Assembly: GCA_022599775.1 (NCBI GenBank)
Contig: JAHZLQ010000068.1
Span: 248,001 to 312,000 of the forward strand
Length of the DNA stretch: 64,000 nt
Source: Gammaproteobacteria bacterium
GTDB taxonomy: Bacteria > Pseudomonadota > Gammaproteobacteria > Nevskiales > Nevskiaceae
Direction: 5' to 3'
Part shown: positions 18,483-27,097 of the stretch, piece after piece
How the letters are laid out: the number at the start of each line of letters is the position of its first letter
Numbering within the stretch: the stretch's first letter is position 1
Translations under genes and position numbers: made by a program
Notes under the pieces: model-generated
Told to the model about the DNA's origin: nothing
Database searches by the model: none
Seen by the model: the letters and a program-made list of their open reading frames with translations, nothing else

Positions 18483-19163
18483 TCAGACCTCGGCCCAGCG
18501 GCGCAACAGATTGTGATAGGTGCCGGTCAGGCGCAGCACGGCGGCGTGGTCGGGCATCGTCATCGCCAACTGCTGGATCGACTGATCGAGATCCCACAAC
18601 AGACGACGCTGCGATTCGTCGCGAACCATGCTCTGAATCCAGAAAAACGAGGCCAGACGCTCGCCGCGCGTGACTTCGGTGACATGATGCAGACTGCTCG
18701 ACGGATAGACCACCAGATGGCCGGCCGGCAGCTTGACGCTGTGGCTGCCATAGGTGTCTTCCACCACCAGTTCGCCGCCGTCGTATTCCTCGGGCTCGGC
18801 GAAGAACAGCGTCGCCGACATGTCGGTGCGGATGCGCGCGCCGCTGCCGCGATGCTGTCGTACCGCATTGTCCACATGCGCTCCGAAACGTTCCTCCACA
18901 CCGTAACGGTTGAACAGCGGCGGAAAGACATGCGCCGGCAGGGCGGCGGCAATGAAGCGTGAATTGCCCGACAGGGCACGCAGTATCGTTGCCCCCACCT
19001 CGCGCGCGGCTGCCGAGTCCTCCGGCAGCTGACGGTTGCGCTTGGCACGCGCCGACTGATGGCCCGAGGTCACGTTGCCGTCGATCCACTGCGCGGACTC
19101 CAGCAGGCGCCGGCAGTGCGCGAGCTGTGGCGCGTCGAGTACATCTGGAATCGAGATCAGCAT
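18483..19163 (-). CDS. piuC: Fe(II)/2-oxoglutarate-dependent dioxygenase PiuC/YbiX (PKHD-type)
   Basis: The 226-residue protein matches the PKHD-type hydroxylase family. It begins [18 protein letters not shown] and carries the iron ligands in HVDNAVR (HxD) and, about 60 residues later, the distal histidine in [14 protein letters not shown]. An Arg after it ([10 protein letters not shown]) would bind 2-oxoglutarate. PiuC genes are repeatedly found beside catecholate-siderophore TonB receptors such as PiuA/Fiu and are induced by iron starvation. Here it follows the receptor gene by 57 bases on the same strand. Its substrate is not known. Confidence 0.93.
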   Translation of the reverse strand: MLISIPDVLDAPQLAHCRRLLESAQWIDGNVTSGHQSARAKRNRQLPEDSAAAREVGATILRALSGNSRFIAAALPAHVFPPLFNRYGVEERFGAHVDNAVRQHRGSGARIRTDMSATLFFAEPEEYDGGELVVEDTYGSHSVKLPAGHLVVYPSSSLHHVTEVTRGERLASFFWIQSMVRDESQRRLLWDLDQSIQQLAMTMPDHAAVLRLTGTYHNLLRRWAEV

Positions 19164-19180
19164 TCGAATAGTGACGAAGA

Positions 19181-19206
19181 GCCCGGTCCATTGTGCCGGA
19201 CCGGGC
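19181..19206 (-). terminator. Hairpin between the TonB receptor and piuC genes
   Basis: GCCCGGTCC and GGACCGGGC form a perfect 9-bp stem with an 8-base loop, just after the receptor stop codon. No long T run follows on the minus strand, so it is more likely a stabilising or partly terminating hairpin that lowers expression of the downstream genes than a full terminator. Confidence 0.55.
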
Positions 19207-19220
19207 CCTCGTCGACAGGC

Positions 19221-21506
19221 TCAGAACGAGAAGTTGGCGGACATCAGAACCTGGCGTCCCGAACCCAATGCCGCATAGTGCGCCGCATAGGCCTTGGTGT
19301 AATAGACCTCGTCGGTGATGTTCTGGACGTTGAGCTGCAGCTCGAGGTCCGGCATCAGCGCCCAGGACGCCATGGCATCAAAGCGCCAGTAGTCCGGTAT
19401 CGTCTTCACCGGATCGGACGTCAGACTGCCGTAGACTTCGCTGACATAGTTGGCGCCGCCGCCCACGGTGATCGCCGGCGTGATCGCATAGTTGGTGAAC
19501 AGGGTGAAGCTGTGCTCCGGGGTGTTTGGCAGTTCCTTGCCTTCGGCGACGCTGCCGGTGGCCGCACGGACCAGTTCCGAATCCAGATAGGAATAGCCAC
19601 CGAACACTTTCCACTTCTCCGAAATGCTGCCGGAGAAGCTGAACTCGGCACCACGCACGCTGGTTTCGCCGGCGGTGTCGAAGACGTCCGGCTCCACCTC
19701 GATGTAGGCGTTCTCGCGCGAGATGTCGAAGATCGCCGCCGTCAACAACAGACGCTCGTTGAACAGCTCCCACTTCGCGCCGATTTCGAAGTTTTCCGTC
19801 TCTTCCGGATCGATATTGGTGTTGTCGGCGCGGCAGCGCCGCGTGCAGTCGTCCGGAGAGCCGGGGAACGGCGCATCCTCGTCACCCGAACCCAGCGGTG
19901 CCGGCGTGGTTTCCGTGCCGTAGGAGGCATAGATGCTGCCCGAACTGACGGGCTTGTAGACCAGGCCGAGCTGGTAGTTGATGAAGGTATCGCTGGAATG
20001 CGCGTTGGCAGCCGGGTCCGACGGCGTTTCGGCTTCGGTCTCGTAGCGATCCCAGCGCACGCCCAAGCTCGCCTGCCACTGGTCGCTGAACTTGATCGTG
20101 TCGAAGGCATAGATTGCCGTCGCATCGGTTTGGTAGAACGACGGGTTGTCGTTGCGCGCTACCGTGCCGGCCCAGGGATCGTAGGGGTTCGGGTTGTAGA
20201 GATCAGTACAGTCGTAGGATGGCTGGGTCGGGTCGAGCACCGGATCGTCGCAATTGCGTGTGGCGTTGCCATCCGCATCGACATGCGGATTGGCGCTGGT
20301 GATCGTATAGCCGTCCTGCTCCTTCTTTTCGCGCGTGAATTCCACGCCGAAGTCGAAGCTGTGCTCCAGGAATCCGGTGACTAGGCGCCCGGTCAGGTCG
20401 GTCTGGTTGGCGATGGTCTTGGTCTGGCTCCAGCGGTTCTTGGTGGAGCGATAGACCGATCCATTGGCCACGTTGCCGGCCGAATCGTCCGGGTTGCTCA
20501 CCACGTAGGAATTGGTCGACTTGCCCCAGCGCGTGGCATTGCGCAGGTGCAGCCCGTTCTCCAGATCATGGTCCACGAATACCGTGGCGATGTCGGTCTC
20601 GCCCTCACGGAAGTCGCGATTGACCAGACCGTAGAAGCTGTCGGCATCCACACCCAGCGTCTCGGTTGCCGGCACGCCGGTCTCCAGATCGTAGGGAATG
20701 CTGTAGTCCGGCATGCTGTTGTCGCTAAGGTGGTAGTAGTCCAGCGTCACACGGGTCGGCGTGCCCAGACCGAAGGCCAGCGACGGGGAAACGCCCCACT
20801 TGTCAAAGTCCACCGCACTGTCGCGCCCCGGCGTTCCGCCCTTGGCACCCAGCACGCCAAGGCGAAACGCCACGGTGTCGTTGATCACCCAGTTCTGGTC
20901 GATGGTGCCGCGCAGCGTGTCGGCCGTGCCGAACATCAGTGTGCCGCGCGTGAAGTCCTCGCCCTTGGCGGTCTTGGACACCAGGTTGACGCTGCCGCCG
21001 CCCGAACCGCGGCCGGCATAGACCGAGTCGGAACCCTTGAGCACTTCCACCGCCTCCAGGTCGAACACCTCTCGGGTCTGCGAGCCGATGTCACGCATGC
21101 CGTCGACAAACACGTTCGAGGTGGAATTGATGCCTCGAATGATCGGACGGTCGGCGATCGGCTGGCCGCCCTCGCCGGCCGCGAAGGTAATGCCCGGAAC
21201 CTGACGCAAGGCATCCTGCAGCGAAGTCGCGGCGGTATCACGCAACAGTTCCTCGGAGATCACCGTGAACGACTTCGGTGTATCGAGCAGCGGCGCTGTG
21301 AACTTCGGCGACTGCGCCTCATTCACCTTGTACGGATCGATCGCCTCGCCTTCGACCTGAACGGTCGGCAGAACCTGCACCCGGTCCGCCATTGCGATAT
21401 CGCCGGCATGGGCACTGTTCGTTTGATCGGCCTGGGCGTGAACCAGGCCCGGCGCGCTGTACAGGCTCAAAATCGCAGTCGCGACGGCCGTGCGGCGAAA
21501 AGTCAT
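19221..21506 (-). CDS. TonB-dependent siderophore receptor (Fiu/PiuA-like)
   Basis: This 761-residue outer-membrane receptor imports ferric siderophores using TonB energy. It has a signal peptide (about 1-25) and a plug domain with DTPKSFTVISEELL, LRQVPGITFAAGEGG, RGINSTSNVFVDGMRD and EVLKGSDSVYAGRGSGGG. A 22-strand-type barrel ends in a terminal Phe (LMSANFSF). The cysteine pairs in the extracellular loops (NCDDP, DCTDL, DDCTRRCRAD) and the plug sequence resemble catecholate receptors. I chose the ATG at 21506, preceded by GGGAG, rather than a longer frame. It heads a six-gene iron cluster. Confidence 0.93.
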   Translation of the reverse strand: MTFRRTAVATAILSLYSAPGLVHAQADQTNSAHAGDIAMADRVQVLPTVQVEGEAIDPYKVNEAQSPKFTAPLLDTPKSFTVISEELLRDTAATSLQDALRQVPGITFAAGEGGQPIADRPIIRGINSTSNVFVDGMRDIGSQTREVFDLEAVEVLKGSDSVYAGRGSGGGSVNLVSKTAKGEDFTRGTLMFGTADTLRGTIDQNWVINDTVAFRLGVLGAKGGTPGRDSAVDFDKWGVSPSLAFGLGTPTRVTLDYYHLSDNSMPDYSIPYDLETGVPATETLGVDADSFYGLVNRDFREGETDIATVFVDHDLENGLHLRNATRWGKSTNSYVVSNPDDSAGNVANGSVYRSTKNRWSQTKTIANQTDLTGRLVTGFLEHSFDFGVEFTREKKEQDGYTITSANPHVDADGNATRNCDDPVLDPTQPSYDCTDLYNPNPYDPWAGTVARNDNPSFYQTDATAIYAFDTIKFSDQWQASLGVRWDRYETEAETPSDPAANAHSSDTFINYQLGLVYKPVSSGSIYASYGTETTPAPLGSGDEDAPFPGSPDDCTRRCRADNTNIDPEETENFEIGAKWELFNERLLLTAAIFDISRENAYIEVEPDVFDTAGETSVRGAEFSFSGSISEKWKVFGGYSYLDSELVRAATGSVAEGKELPNTPEHSFTLFTNYAITPAITVGGGANYVSEVYGSLTSDPVKTIPDYWRFDAMASWALMPDLELQLNVQNITDEVYYTKAYAAHYAALGSGRQVLMSANFSF

Positions 21507-21812
21507 GCTGATGCTCCCTAAATGATCATGGACGGCACGCTGTGAGGCGTCCGCCTGCAAACATGAGGCGTCGTTATTTCTGATCGGTGTGTTCCGGCGG
21601 GCCCTACCATCCCCGGGCATTGCCGCATGCCTGACACGTTGTGACGCAGGCTCCAACGTGAATGCGACTTATTCTAATCCAGAATCACATGTGAGATGCA
21701 ACAGATTCCCATTTGCGGAAGGAAATCAGCCTGAATCAGCGTGCGCGAACGGCACGGGCGGGTGTGGGGAATTGCTTTGGTCGATGCTCCGCCGGACGTC
21801 CGGCGCAACGAC
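21507..21812. promoter_or_regulatory. Upstream region of the TonB receptor gene
   Basis: This 306-base stretch contains no gene. It should carry the iron-responsive promoter of the receptor operon. An AT-rich block around 21659-21695, unusual for this DNA, includes GATTAGAATAAG on the minus strand, which only weakly resembles half of a Fur box. I could not find a convincing 19-bp Fur palindrome. Confidence 0.35.
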
Positions 21813-22268
21813 TCAGGAGGCCGGCGTATCGTCGAAGCGGCGACGCAGCATTTCGATCCTGTTCCGATTGACGCCGAAATCCCGATAGCCCAGGCGGGAA
21901 ATCGAACGCACCTCGACCCGTCCGTCGGCTCGGTACAGCAGTTCGACGTCGTCGTGGAAATGCATCTTCGGCGTCTGGAATACGGCGTGCAGATAGCCTT
22001 GAAGCTCGTGCTCGATGCTGCCACCCATGGCCTGGATCTGATCCCGCAGACGGCGCATCGTCTCATCGCGGTCGAGCCCGCTGTTCAGCGGCGCAATCGT
22101 ATGTACGGCGTCACCCGCCATCGAAGAGACGCAGCTGGGGCGCGGCGGACAGGCGGCGAAGTCGCCGGTCAGGGCAAACAGATCGTCCGGCGTCGACAGC
22201 GTCTTGTATATCCCGTAGGCACCGCCCGCGATCAGCAGCACGATCACGATATTGAGCAACAGCCGCAT
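21813..22268 (-). CDS. DUF1499 family protein
   Basis: A 151-residue protein with a single N-terminal hydrophobic helix (MRLLLNIVIVLLIAGGAYGIY), so it is membrane-anchored or secreted. The remainder has the DUF1499 pattern CPPRPSCVSSMA, then a YLHAVFQTPKMHFHDDVELL strand block and SRLGYRDFGVNRNRIE near the end. The family has no well-established function. It sits 18 bases downstream of the M23 peptidase gene on the same strand and is probably co-transcribed with it. Confidence 0.88.
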   Translation of the reverse strand: MRLLLNIVIVLLIAGGAYGIYKTLSTPDDLFALTGDFAACPPRPSCVSSMAGDAVHTIAPLNSGLDRDETMRRLRDQIQAMGGSIEHELQGYLHAVFQTPKMHFHDDVELLYRADGRVEVRSISRLGYRDFGVNRNRIEMLRRRFDDTPAS

Positions 22269-22286
22269 ATGATTCCCCCGTCCGAT

Positions 22287-23114
22287 TCAGTGCGTCGCGC
22301 CCTCGCCGTGTGTCGGCAGCAGCAGTTGCGGATCGAGCCGCGACTCACGCCAGTTGTAGCGAAAACACAGATGCGGCCCCGTGACACGACCGGTGGCCCC
22401 GACGGCACCGATGGTCTGACCGCGCTTCACTTCCTGCCCCGGTTTCACATCCAGCCGAGACATGTGCAGATAGGTCGAACTGACGCCGGCACCATGATCG
22501 ATGATCACCGTCCCCCCGGTGTAGTACAGATCGGGATCCGCCATCTCGACCACGCCGCCAGCGCTGGCGACGATCGGCGTTCCGGTCGGCACCGCGATAT
22601 CCACGCCATAGTGCGGCTGCTTGGGCACGCCGTTGAGGATGCGCTGGCTGCCGTAGACGCTGGATAGCGGCCCCTGCACCGGCCACACGAACCCGTCTGC
22701 AAAGTCCGTGCGCGGCAATTCATGCGAACGCGCGGCCTTGACCCGATTCGCATCGTCGGCGATGCGGTCGAGCACCGCCTTGGGTGGGGTCACCATCTTG
22801 TCCGGCAGACCGTCGATGCGTTGCACCGGGTAGTCGCGTTGGGCGACGGAATGCGTCTCGGTATGTTCGTGGCCCTGCGCGTCACGCACCCGAATACTTG
22901 CCAGCGCCGGATCGTCGCGATGGAAACCGAAGACGAATACGCCGTCCGAAGAAACCGGCAGCGCCTGCTCGTTGAACCAGACCTGGGCGCCCGGGTCGGC
23001 CCGCCCCACGATCAGGCCGCCCTGTTCCCACTGGCCATCCATCTTCAGAGACTGGGCCTGCGCCAGCGGCGTGACGGCCGTGCCGCAACATAACAGCAAG
23101 ACCGCTCGCAGCAT
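22287..23114 (-). CDS. M23-family peptidase (LytM domain, exported)
   Basis: A signal peptide (MLRAVLLLCCGTAVTPLAQAQ) is followed by a beta-rich N-terminal domain and a C-terminal LytM/peptidase M23 domain (about 145-275). The zinc-site motifs are present: HYGVDIAVPTGTP (HxxxD), a central YLHMS and HLCFRYNW for the HxH-like position. The last motif reads H-L-C rather than the usual H-L-H, so one ligand or proton donor may be altered. I favour the ATG at 23114 over one 30 bases upstream because the signal peptide begins there. It is predicted to cut peptidoglycan or regulate amidases in the periplasm. Confidence 0.88.
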   Translation of the reverse strand: MLRAVLLLCCGTAVTPLAQAQSLKMDGQWEQGGLIVGRADPGAQVWFNEQALPVSSDGVFVFGFHRDDPALASIRVRDAQGHEHTETHSVAQRDYPVQRIDGLPDKMVTPPKAVLDRIADDANRVKAARSHELPRTDFADGFVWPVQGPLSSVYGSQRILNGVPKQPHYGVDIAVPTGTPIVASAGGVVEMADPDLYYTGGTVIIDHGAGVSSTYLHMSRLDVKPGQEVKRGQTIGAVGATGRVTGPHLCFRYNWRESRLDPQLLLPTHGEGATH

Positions 23115-23194
23115 CGACGTTTTCCCGGTAGTTGGCACATGCATACATTAACCCGGCATCCTGAACTCGCAAACGGTACTCAGCCTCCTTCCTT

Positions 23195-23284
23195 TCAGGA
23201 CTCCAAAGTTCGGTGCAAGGCCTGTATCTCCTCGCGCAACGCTCCCAGTTCATCCCGTTTGCTCGTGTCTGTAGTGGATGTCAT
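23195..23284 (-). CDS. Possible 29-residue coiled-coil peptide
   Basis: A short frame in the M23/MNT intergenic region reads MTSTTDTSKRDELGALREEI and continues for nine more residues to a stop, with the heptad look of a short coiled coil. It has no good ribosome site and no recognised relatives, so it may be chance. It is listed because it is the only peptide-like frame in this 250-base gap. Confidence 0.2.
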   Translation of the reverse strand: MTSTTDTSKRDELGALREEIQALHRTLES

Positions 23285-23364
23285 CGACGTACGGCCGCAA
23301 CTTCGCGCAGCCGCGCAACAGTAAAGTGCGAAAAGCCGAGTGGCCCTCGGGTTAGAATTCTGCA

Positions 23365-23673
23365 ATGCACCCGCTGATCGAAAACAACCGAAATGCCATT
23401 GCCGAACTGTGCCGCCGCCACGGCGTGCACCGGCTGGAAGCGTTCAGCTCGATTCTTCGTAGCGACTTCGATGCCCAGCAGAGCGACGTGGATGTCCTCG
23501 TCGAATTTCAGCCGGAAGTCGCGGACAGTTTCACCAATTTCCTGGATCTGAAGGAAGCTCTCGAAGCACTCTTTGAGCGGCCGGTGGATCTGGTCGAAGG
23601 CCGCGCAATTCGAAACCGTCGCCTGCGTTATCACATCGATCAGAGCAAGACGCCGATTTATGCAGCTGCCTGA
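23365..23673 (+). CDS. MNT-type nucleotidyltransferase antitoxin (MntA-like), probably degenerate
   Basis: A 102-residue minimal nucleotidyltransferase. MntA antitoxins AMPylate the partner HepT toxin. The metal-binding pair is visible in SDVDVLVEF, and the C-terminal PVDLVEGRAIRNRRLR block is typical of the family. The motif normally read as V/L-F-G-S is here AFSS, so the conserved glycine of the catalytic GS motif is replaced by serine, which may weaken or abolish activity. The partner gene overlaps its 3' end (ATG at 23660) but is truncated. Confidence 0.82.
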   Translation: MHPLIENNRNAIAELCRRHGVHRLEAFSSILRSDFDAQQSDVDVLVEFQPEVADSFTNFLDLKEALEALFERPVDLVEGRAIRNRRLRYHIDQSKTPIYAAA

Positions 23674-23752
23674 TCCTGGCGTCTATCTGGAAGACATCGA
23701 GCGCTATGCTTCAGCGGCGACACGATTCATTGCGGGATACAGCCTCGAATAG
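23660..23752 (+). pseudogene. Truncated HepT-like (DUF86) toxin remnant
   Basis: Overlapping the end of the MNT gene, an ATG at 23660 opens a frame reading MQLPDPGVYLEDIERYASAA, then TRFIAGYSLE and TAG. This matches only the first 30 residues of a HepT/DUF86 protein (normally about 110-140) and lacks the catalytic RxxxxxY motif near the C-terminus. An inverted-repeat element begins six bases after the stop codon, so truncation by insertion and later decay is likely. The rest of the gene is not found downstream. Confidence 0.75.
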
Positions 23753-23757
23753 CAGGC

Positions 23758-23923
23758 GTAGGGTGGGCTAAGCGTAGCGTGCCCACGCGGCGCTTGCGCC
23801 CCAATGACGCAGATGTCGCAAAGCGATGCAGCTAGACCAAGCACCGCATATTACGAGGCTTCCGCGCATCAGCCACATGTGTGTCACGTGCCGCGTGGGC
23901 ACGCTACGCTTTGCCCACCCTAC
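23758..23923. repeat. Palindromic (REPIN/MITE-like) element with 34-bp inverted arms
   Basis: The 34-base arm at 23758-23791, starting GTAGGGTGGGCTAAGCGTAG, is repeated in inverse orientation at 23890-23923 with one mismatch. About 98 bases of non-coding spacer lie between them. Arms beginning GTAGGGTGGGC are a recognisable theme of small non-autonomous repeats in several bacterial groups. It lies between the truncated HepT remnant and the end of ptrB, and its right end is 3 bases from the ptrB stop codon. Confidence 0.85.
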
Positions 23924-23926
23924 AGC

Positions 23927-25996
23927 TCAGGCCTTGTGAAGCCCGGCGCGCCAGATCAGAAACGCGTAGTCACGCGCGACTTCGTGCAGGCGCTCGTAGC
24001 GGCCGGACTTGCCTCCGTGACCCGCGCCGAGTTCGGTTTGCAGCAGGACCGGAGCATCACCGCTGTTCGCCTCGCGCAGTCGTGCGACCCACTTGGCGGC
24101 CTCCCAGTACTGCACCTGGGAGTCCCACAGACCCGTCGTGACGCGCATCGCCGGATAGGCCTGTTCGCGCACATTGTCGTAGGGTGAATAGCCACGCATC
24201 CAGCCGTAGGCGTCCGCCTCGGACGGGTCGCCCCATTCGTCGTATTCGTTGGTCGTGAGCGGCAGGCTGTCGTCGAGCATGGTGCTCAATACGTCGACGA
24301 ACGGCACTTGCGCCAGCATGCCAGCGTACAAATCGGGACGCAGGTTGGCGACGGCGCCCATCAGCAGGCCACCGGCGCTGCCGCCGCTGGCAAACAGGCG
24401 GTCACGCGCGGCATAGCCTTGTTGCAGCAGCCACTCGCTGACGTCGATGAAGTCGTGGAAGCTGTTCATCTTGTTGGCGAGCCGGCCGCCGTCGTACCAG
24501 TCGCGCCCGAGTTCCTCGCCACCGCGCACATGCGCGATGACGCAGACGAAGCCACGATCCAGCAGGGCCAGACGAGAGCTGGAGAAGCTCGGGTCCAGCG
24601 ACAGGCCATAGGCGCCGTATCCATAGACCAGCGCCGGCGCAGTGCCGTCCAGCGCCGTGCCGCGCCGGTAGACGATGGATACCGGCACACGCGCGCCGTC
24701 GCGCGCGGTGACGCGCCGGTGTTCGCTGACATAGTCCGATTCGTCAAAACTGCCCAGTACGGGCTGGCGCTTGATCAGCCGCTGTTCGCCGCTGCGCAGA
24801 TCGAGTTCGTAGGTGCTGGCCGGGCTGGCGAGCGAGCTGTGCACATAGCGCAGCACCGGGGCGTCGAGTTCCGGCAGCGCATCGAGCATCGTGGTGGCGG
24901 CATCGGCGCTGGCGTGGTCCGGACCCACCTGCTGATCCAGCGTTCCGTCCCAGCTGAGACGACGCAGCCGCAACAGACCATCGACGCGTTCGTTGACGAA
25001 CAGCCAGTCACGGTGCACGTCGAAGTCCTCGATCGCCGCGTCGTCCCGTCCGGCGATGAGTTCGACCCAAGTTTCGGAATCGCCGGCCGAACATCTGGGC
25101 GCGCGTACCAGCCTGAAGTTTCGCGCCCCGCGGTTGCTGCGAATGATGAAGTCCTCACCCAGCGGCTCGGCTTCATATTCATGCGCCTCCTCGCGCGCGA
25201 TGACGGGCTCGAAGTGAAACTCCGGGCCGCCGGCATCGGCATAGCGGCATTCCGAAGTCAGCGTGGCGTTGAGGCCGATCAGCAGCCAGCGCCCGTCCTT
25301 GGAGCGCGAAACGCCCATGAAGAAGCGGTCGTCCTCCTCGCGGTACAGCAAGCGGTCTTCGATCTCGCCGAGCCGGTGCGCCATGACGCGATCACCCAGC
25401 AGGGTTTCGGGGTCTTTGGCGATGTACAGCAGGGTTTGACTGTCGTTGGCCCAGGCCAGGTCGGCCTCGGCGCGGACGATGCGATCCGGCAGGTCTTCAC
25501 CGCTGTGCAGGTCGCGGATGCGGATTTCATACTCGCGACGGCCGACCCGGTCGATGGCATAGGCCATCCAGCGATTGTCCGGGCTGATCTCGTAGTGGCC
25601 CAGCTCGAAGTAGTCGCTGTCCTGCGCCATGCGGTTGCCGTCGATCAGGATTTCTTCGGGCGCGTCCAGGCGGCCGGCCTGGCGAAGGTGGATCACGTAC
25701 TGCTGGTCGGGCACGTAGCGGGCCGTGTACCAGTAGCCGTTGTCGAACACCGGCACGGAGCTGTCGTCCGGTTTGAGACGCGCCACGATCTCGTCGTAGA
25801 TCGCCTGTTCCAGCACCGCGTGCGGCGCCAGTACCGCGTCGCAGTAGGCATTCTCGGCGCGCAGATGCGCCAGCATCTCGGCATCCTGGCGCGTGTCGTC
25901 GCGCAGCCAGTGGTAGGGATCCGCGCGCGTGCCGTGGGCGTCTCGATGCTCGTGAACTGTCCGGCGCGCGCGCGGGGGCGTCGGCGGCGCACTCAT
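23927..25996 (-). CDS. ptrB: Oligopeptidase B (S9 prolyl oligopeptidase family)
   Basis: PtrB cuts short peptides after basic residues in the cytoplasm. The 689-residue protein has the N-terminal seven-bladed propeller region (about 70-410; opening DPYHWLRDDTR) and a C-terminal alpha/beta hydrolase domain. The nucleophile is Ser in GGSAGGLLMG, with the acid Asp in GLWDSQVQYWE and the His in GAGHGGKSGRYE. There is no signal peptide. Its ATG overlaps the antiporter stop by 4 bases, so the two are coupled, though their functions are unrelated. Confidence 0.94.
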   Translation of the reverse strand: MSAPPTPPRARRTVHEHRDAHGTRADPYHWLRDDTRQDAEMLAHLRAENAYCDAVLAPHAVLEQAIYDEIVARLKPDDSSVPVFDNGYWYTARYVPDQQYVIHLRQAGRLDAPEEILIDGNRMAQDSDYFELGHYEISPDNRWMAYAIDRVGRREYEIRIRDLHSGEDLPDRIVRAEADLAWANDSQTLLYIAKDPETLLGDRVMAHRLGEIEDRLLYREEDDRFFMGVSRSKDGRWLLIGLNATLTSECRYADAGGPEFHFEPVIAREEAHEYEAEPLGEDFIIRSNRGARNFRLVRAPRCSAGDSETWVELIAGRDDAAIEDFDVHRDWLFVNERVDGLLRLRRLSWDGTLDQQVGPDHASADAATTMLDALPELDAPVLRYVHSSLASPASTYELDLRSGEQRLIKRQPVLGSFDESDYVSEHRRVTARDGARVPVSIVYRRGTALDGTAPALVYGYGAYGLSLDPSFSSSRLALLDRGFVCVIAHVRGGEELGRDWYDGGRLANKMNSFHDFIDVSEWLLQQGYAARDRLFASGGSAGGLLMGAVANLRPDLYAGMLAQVPFVDVLSTMLDDSLPLTTNEYDEWGDPSEADAYGWMRGYSPYDNVREQAYPAMRVTTGLWDSQVQYWEAAKWVARLREANSGDAPVLLQTELGAGHGGKSGRYERLHEVARDYAFLIWRAGLHKA

Positions 25997-27072
25997 CGCC
26001 GTTGCACGCGCCAGGCGTTAAGGCCGATCGCCAGCAAGGTGGCGGCGGTCAGCGGCAGAACGATCCAGGCCAAGGTGGTGCTGAACGCGCCCAGCAATTC
26101 GTGCTGGGTCGAGCGCAGGATCAGGTAGGCGGTATAGATCACGTAGTAGGCGAAAAACAATCCGCCCTCCCAGCGGTCGATGCGATGCCCCGAAAAGAAG
26201 ATGGGCAGACAGGCCACGGCCACGGCGATCATTACCGGCAGATCGAAATTGATCGCGTCCGGCGGCACGCTGATGCCGTTCGGCGCGACGGTCGAGGCGA
26301 TACCCAGCACCGACAGCAGATTGAAGATGTTGCTGCCCACGGCATTGCCCACCGCGATGTCGCGCTGCCCGCGGATCACGGCCATCACCGAGGTGGCGAT
26401 CTCGGGCAGCGAGGTGCCGATCGCGATCACGGTGAGGCCGATCACCAGTTCCGACCAGCCCAGCAGCGTCGCGATCGTGACCGCACCGCTGACGAACAGA
26501 TTCGATCCGCCGACCAGGGCGGCCAAACCAAGCACGATCAGCAGCAGATCCTTCCATACCGGTGCAGGTTTGGCGCCCTCCTCGCCGATCGCGTCCTTCA
26601 GCTCCTCAGGGATCTCACCGCCGGAGCGACGCGACTTGATCAGCAAAAAGCTGACATAGCCGATCAGCCCGACGAACAGCAACACACCGTCGCCGCGCCC
26701 GATCCGCCCGTCGAGCCCCAGCACGAGCACCAGCACCGAAATCCCGATCATCAGCGGCACGTCGAGAATCACCAGCTGACGGTGTACCACTAGCGGCGCC
26801 ACGATGGCGGCAAGACCCAGGATCAGCAGGACGTTGCAGATATTGCTGCCCACGACATTGCCGAGCGCGATGTCGGCGCTCCCGGAATACGCCGCCTGCA
26901 CCGAAACCGCCAGCTCCGGCGCGCTGGTGCCGAAGGCCACCACGGTGAGGCCGACGATCAGCGGCGCCACGCCGAAACTGCTGGCCAGACGTGCGGCGCC
27001 GCGCACCAGCCATTCGGCACCGAACACCAGCAACACCAGACCCGCAATCAGTTGTGCGGTGATGATCAGCAT
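25993..27072 (-). CDS. Calcium/sodium antiporter (CaCA family, YrbG-like)
   Basis: A 359-residue inner-membrane protein with about ten transmembrane helices in two inverted halves. Each half has the CaCA alpha-repeat: VAFGTSAPELAVS with LGNVVGSNICNVL in the first, and IAIGTSLPEIATS with VGNAVGSNIFNLL in the second. The acidic cytoplasmic loop (about 155-175, EEGAKPAPVWKD) separates the halves. The protein exchanges Ca2+ for Na+ or H+. It is followed by ptrB with a 4-base overlap and is preceded by thrS 26 bases away on the same strand. Confidence 0.93.
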   Translation of the reverse strand: MLIITAQLIAGLVLLVFGAEWLVRGAARLASSFGVAPLIVGLTVVAFGTSAPELAVSVQAAYSGSADIALGNVVGSNICNVLLILGLAAIVAPLVVHRQLVILDVPLMIGISVLVLVLGLDGRIGRGDGVLLFVGLIGYVSFLLIKSRRSGGEIPEELKDAIGEEGAKPAPVWKDLLLIVLGLAALVGGSNLFVSGAVTIATLLGWSELVIGLTVIAIGTSLPEIATSVMAVIRGQRDIAVGNAVGSNIFNLLSVLGIASTVAPNGISVPPDAINFDLPVMIAVAVACLPIFFSGHRIDRWEGGLFFAYYVIYTAYLILRSTQHELLGAFSTTLAWIVLPLTAATLLAIGLNAWRVQRR

Positions 27073-27097
27073 TCCATGAGGCTCCGTGTACCCGGAA

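Noticed and set aside
21655..21700. Possible Fur box upstream of the TonB receptor gene
   Set aside because: The AT-rich block matches the consensus hexamers at about four positions in six and is not a clear palindrome, so I did not list it as a binding site.
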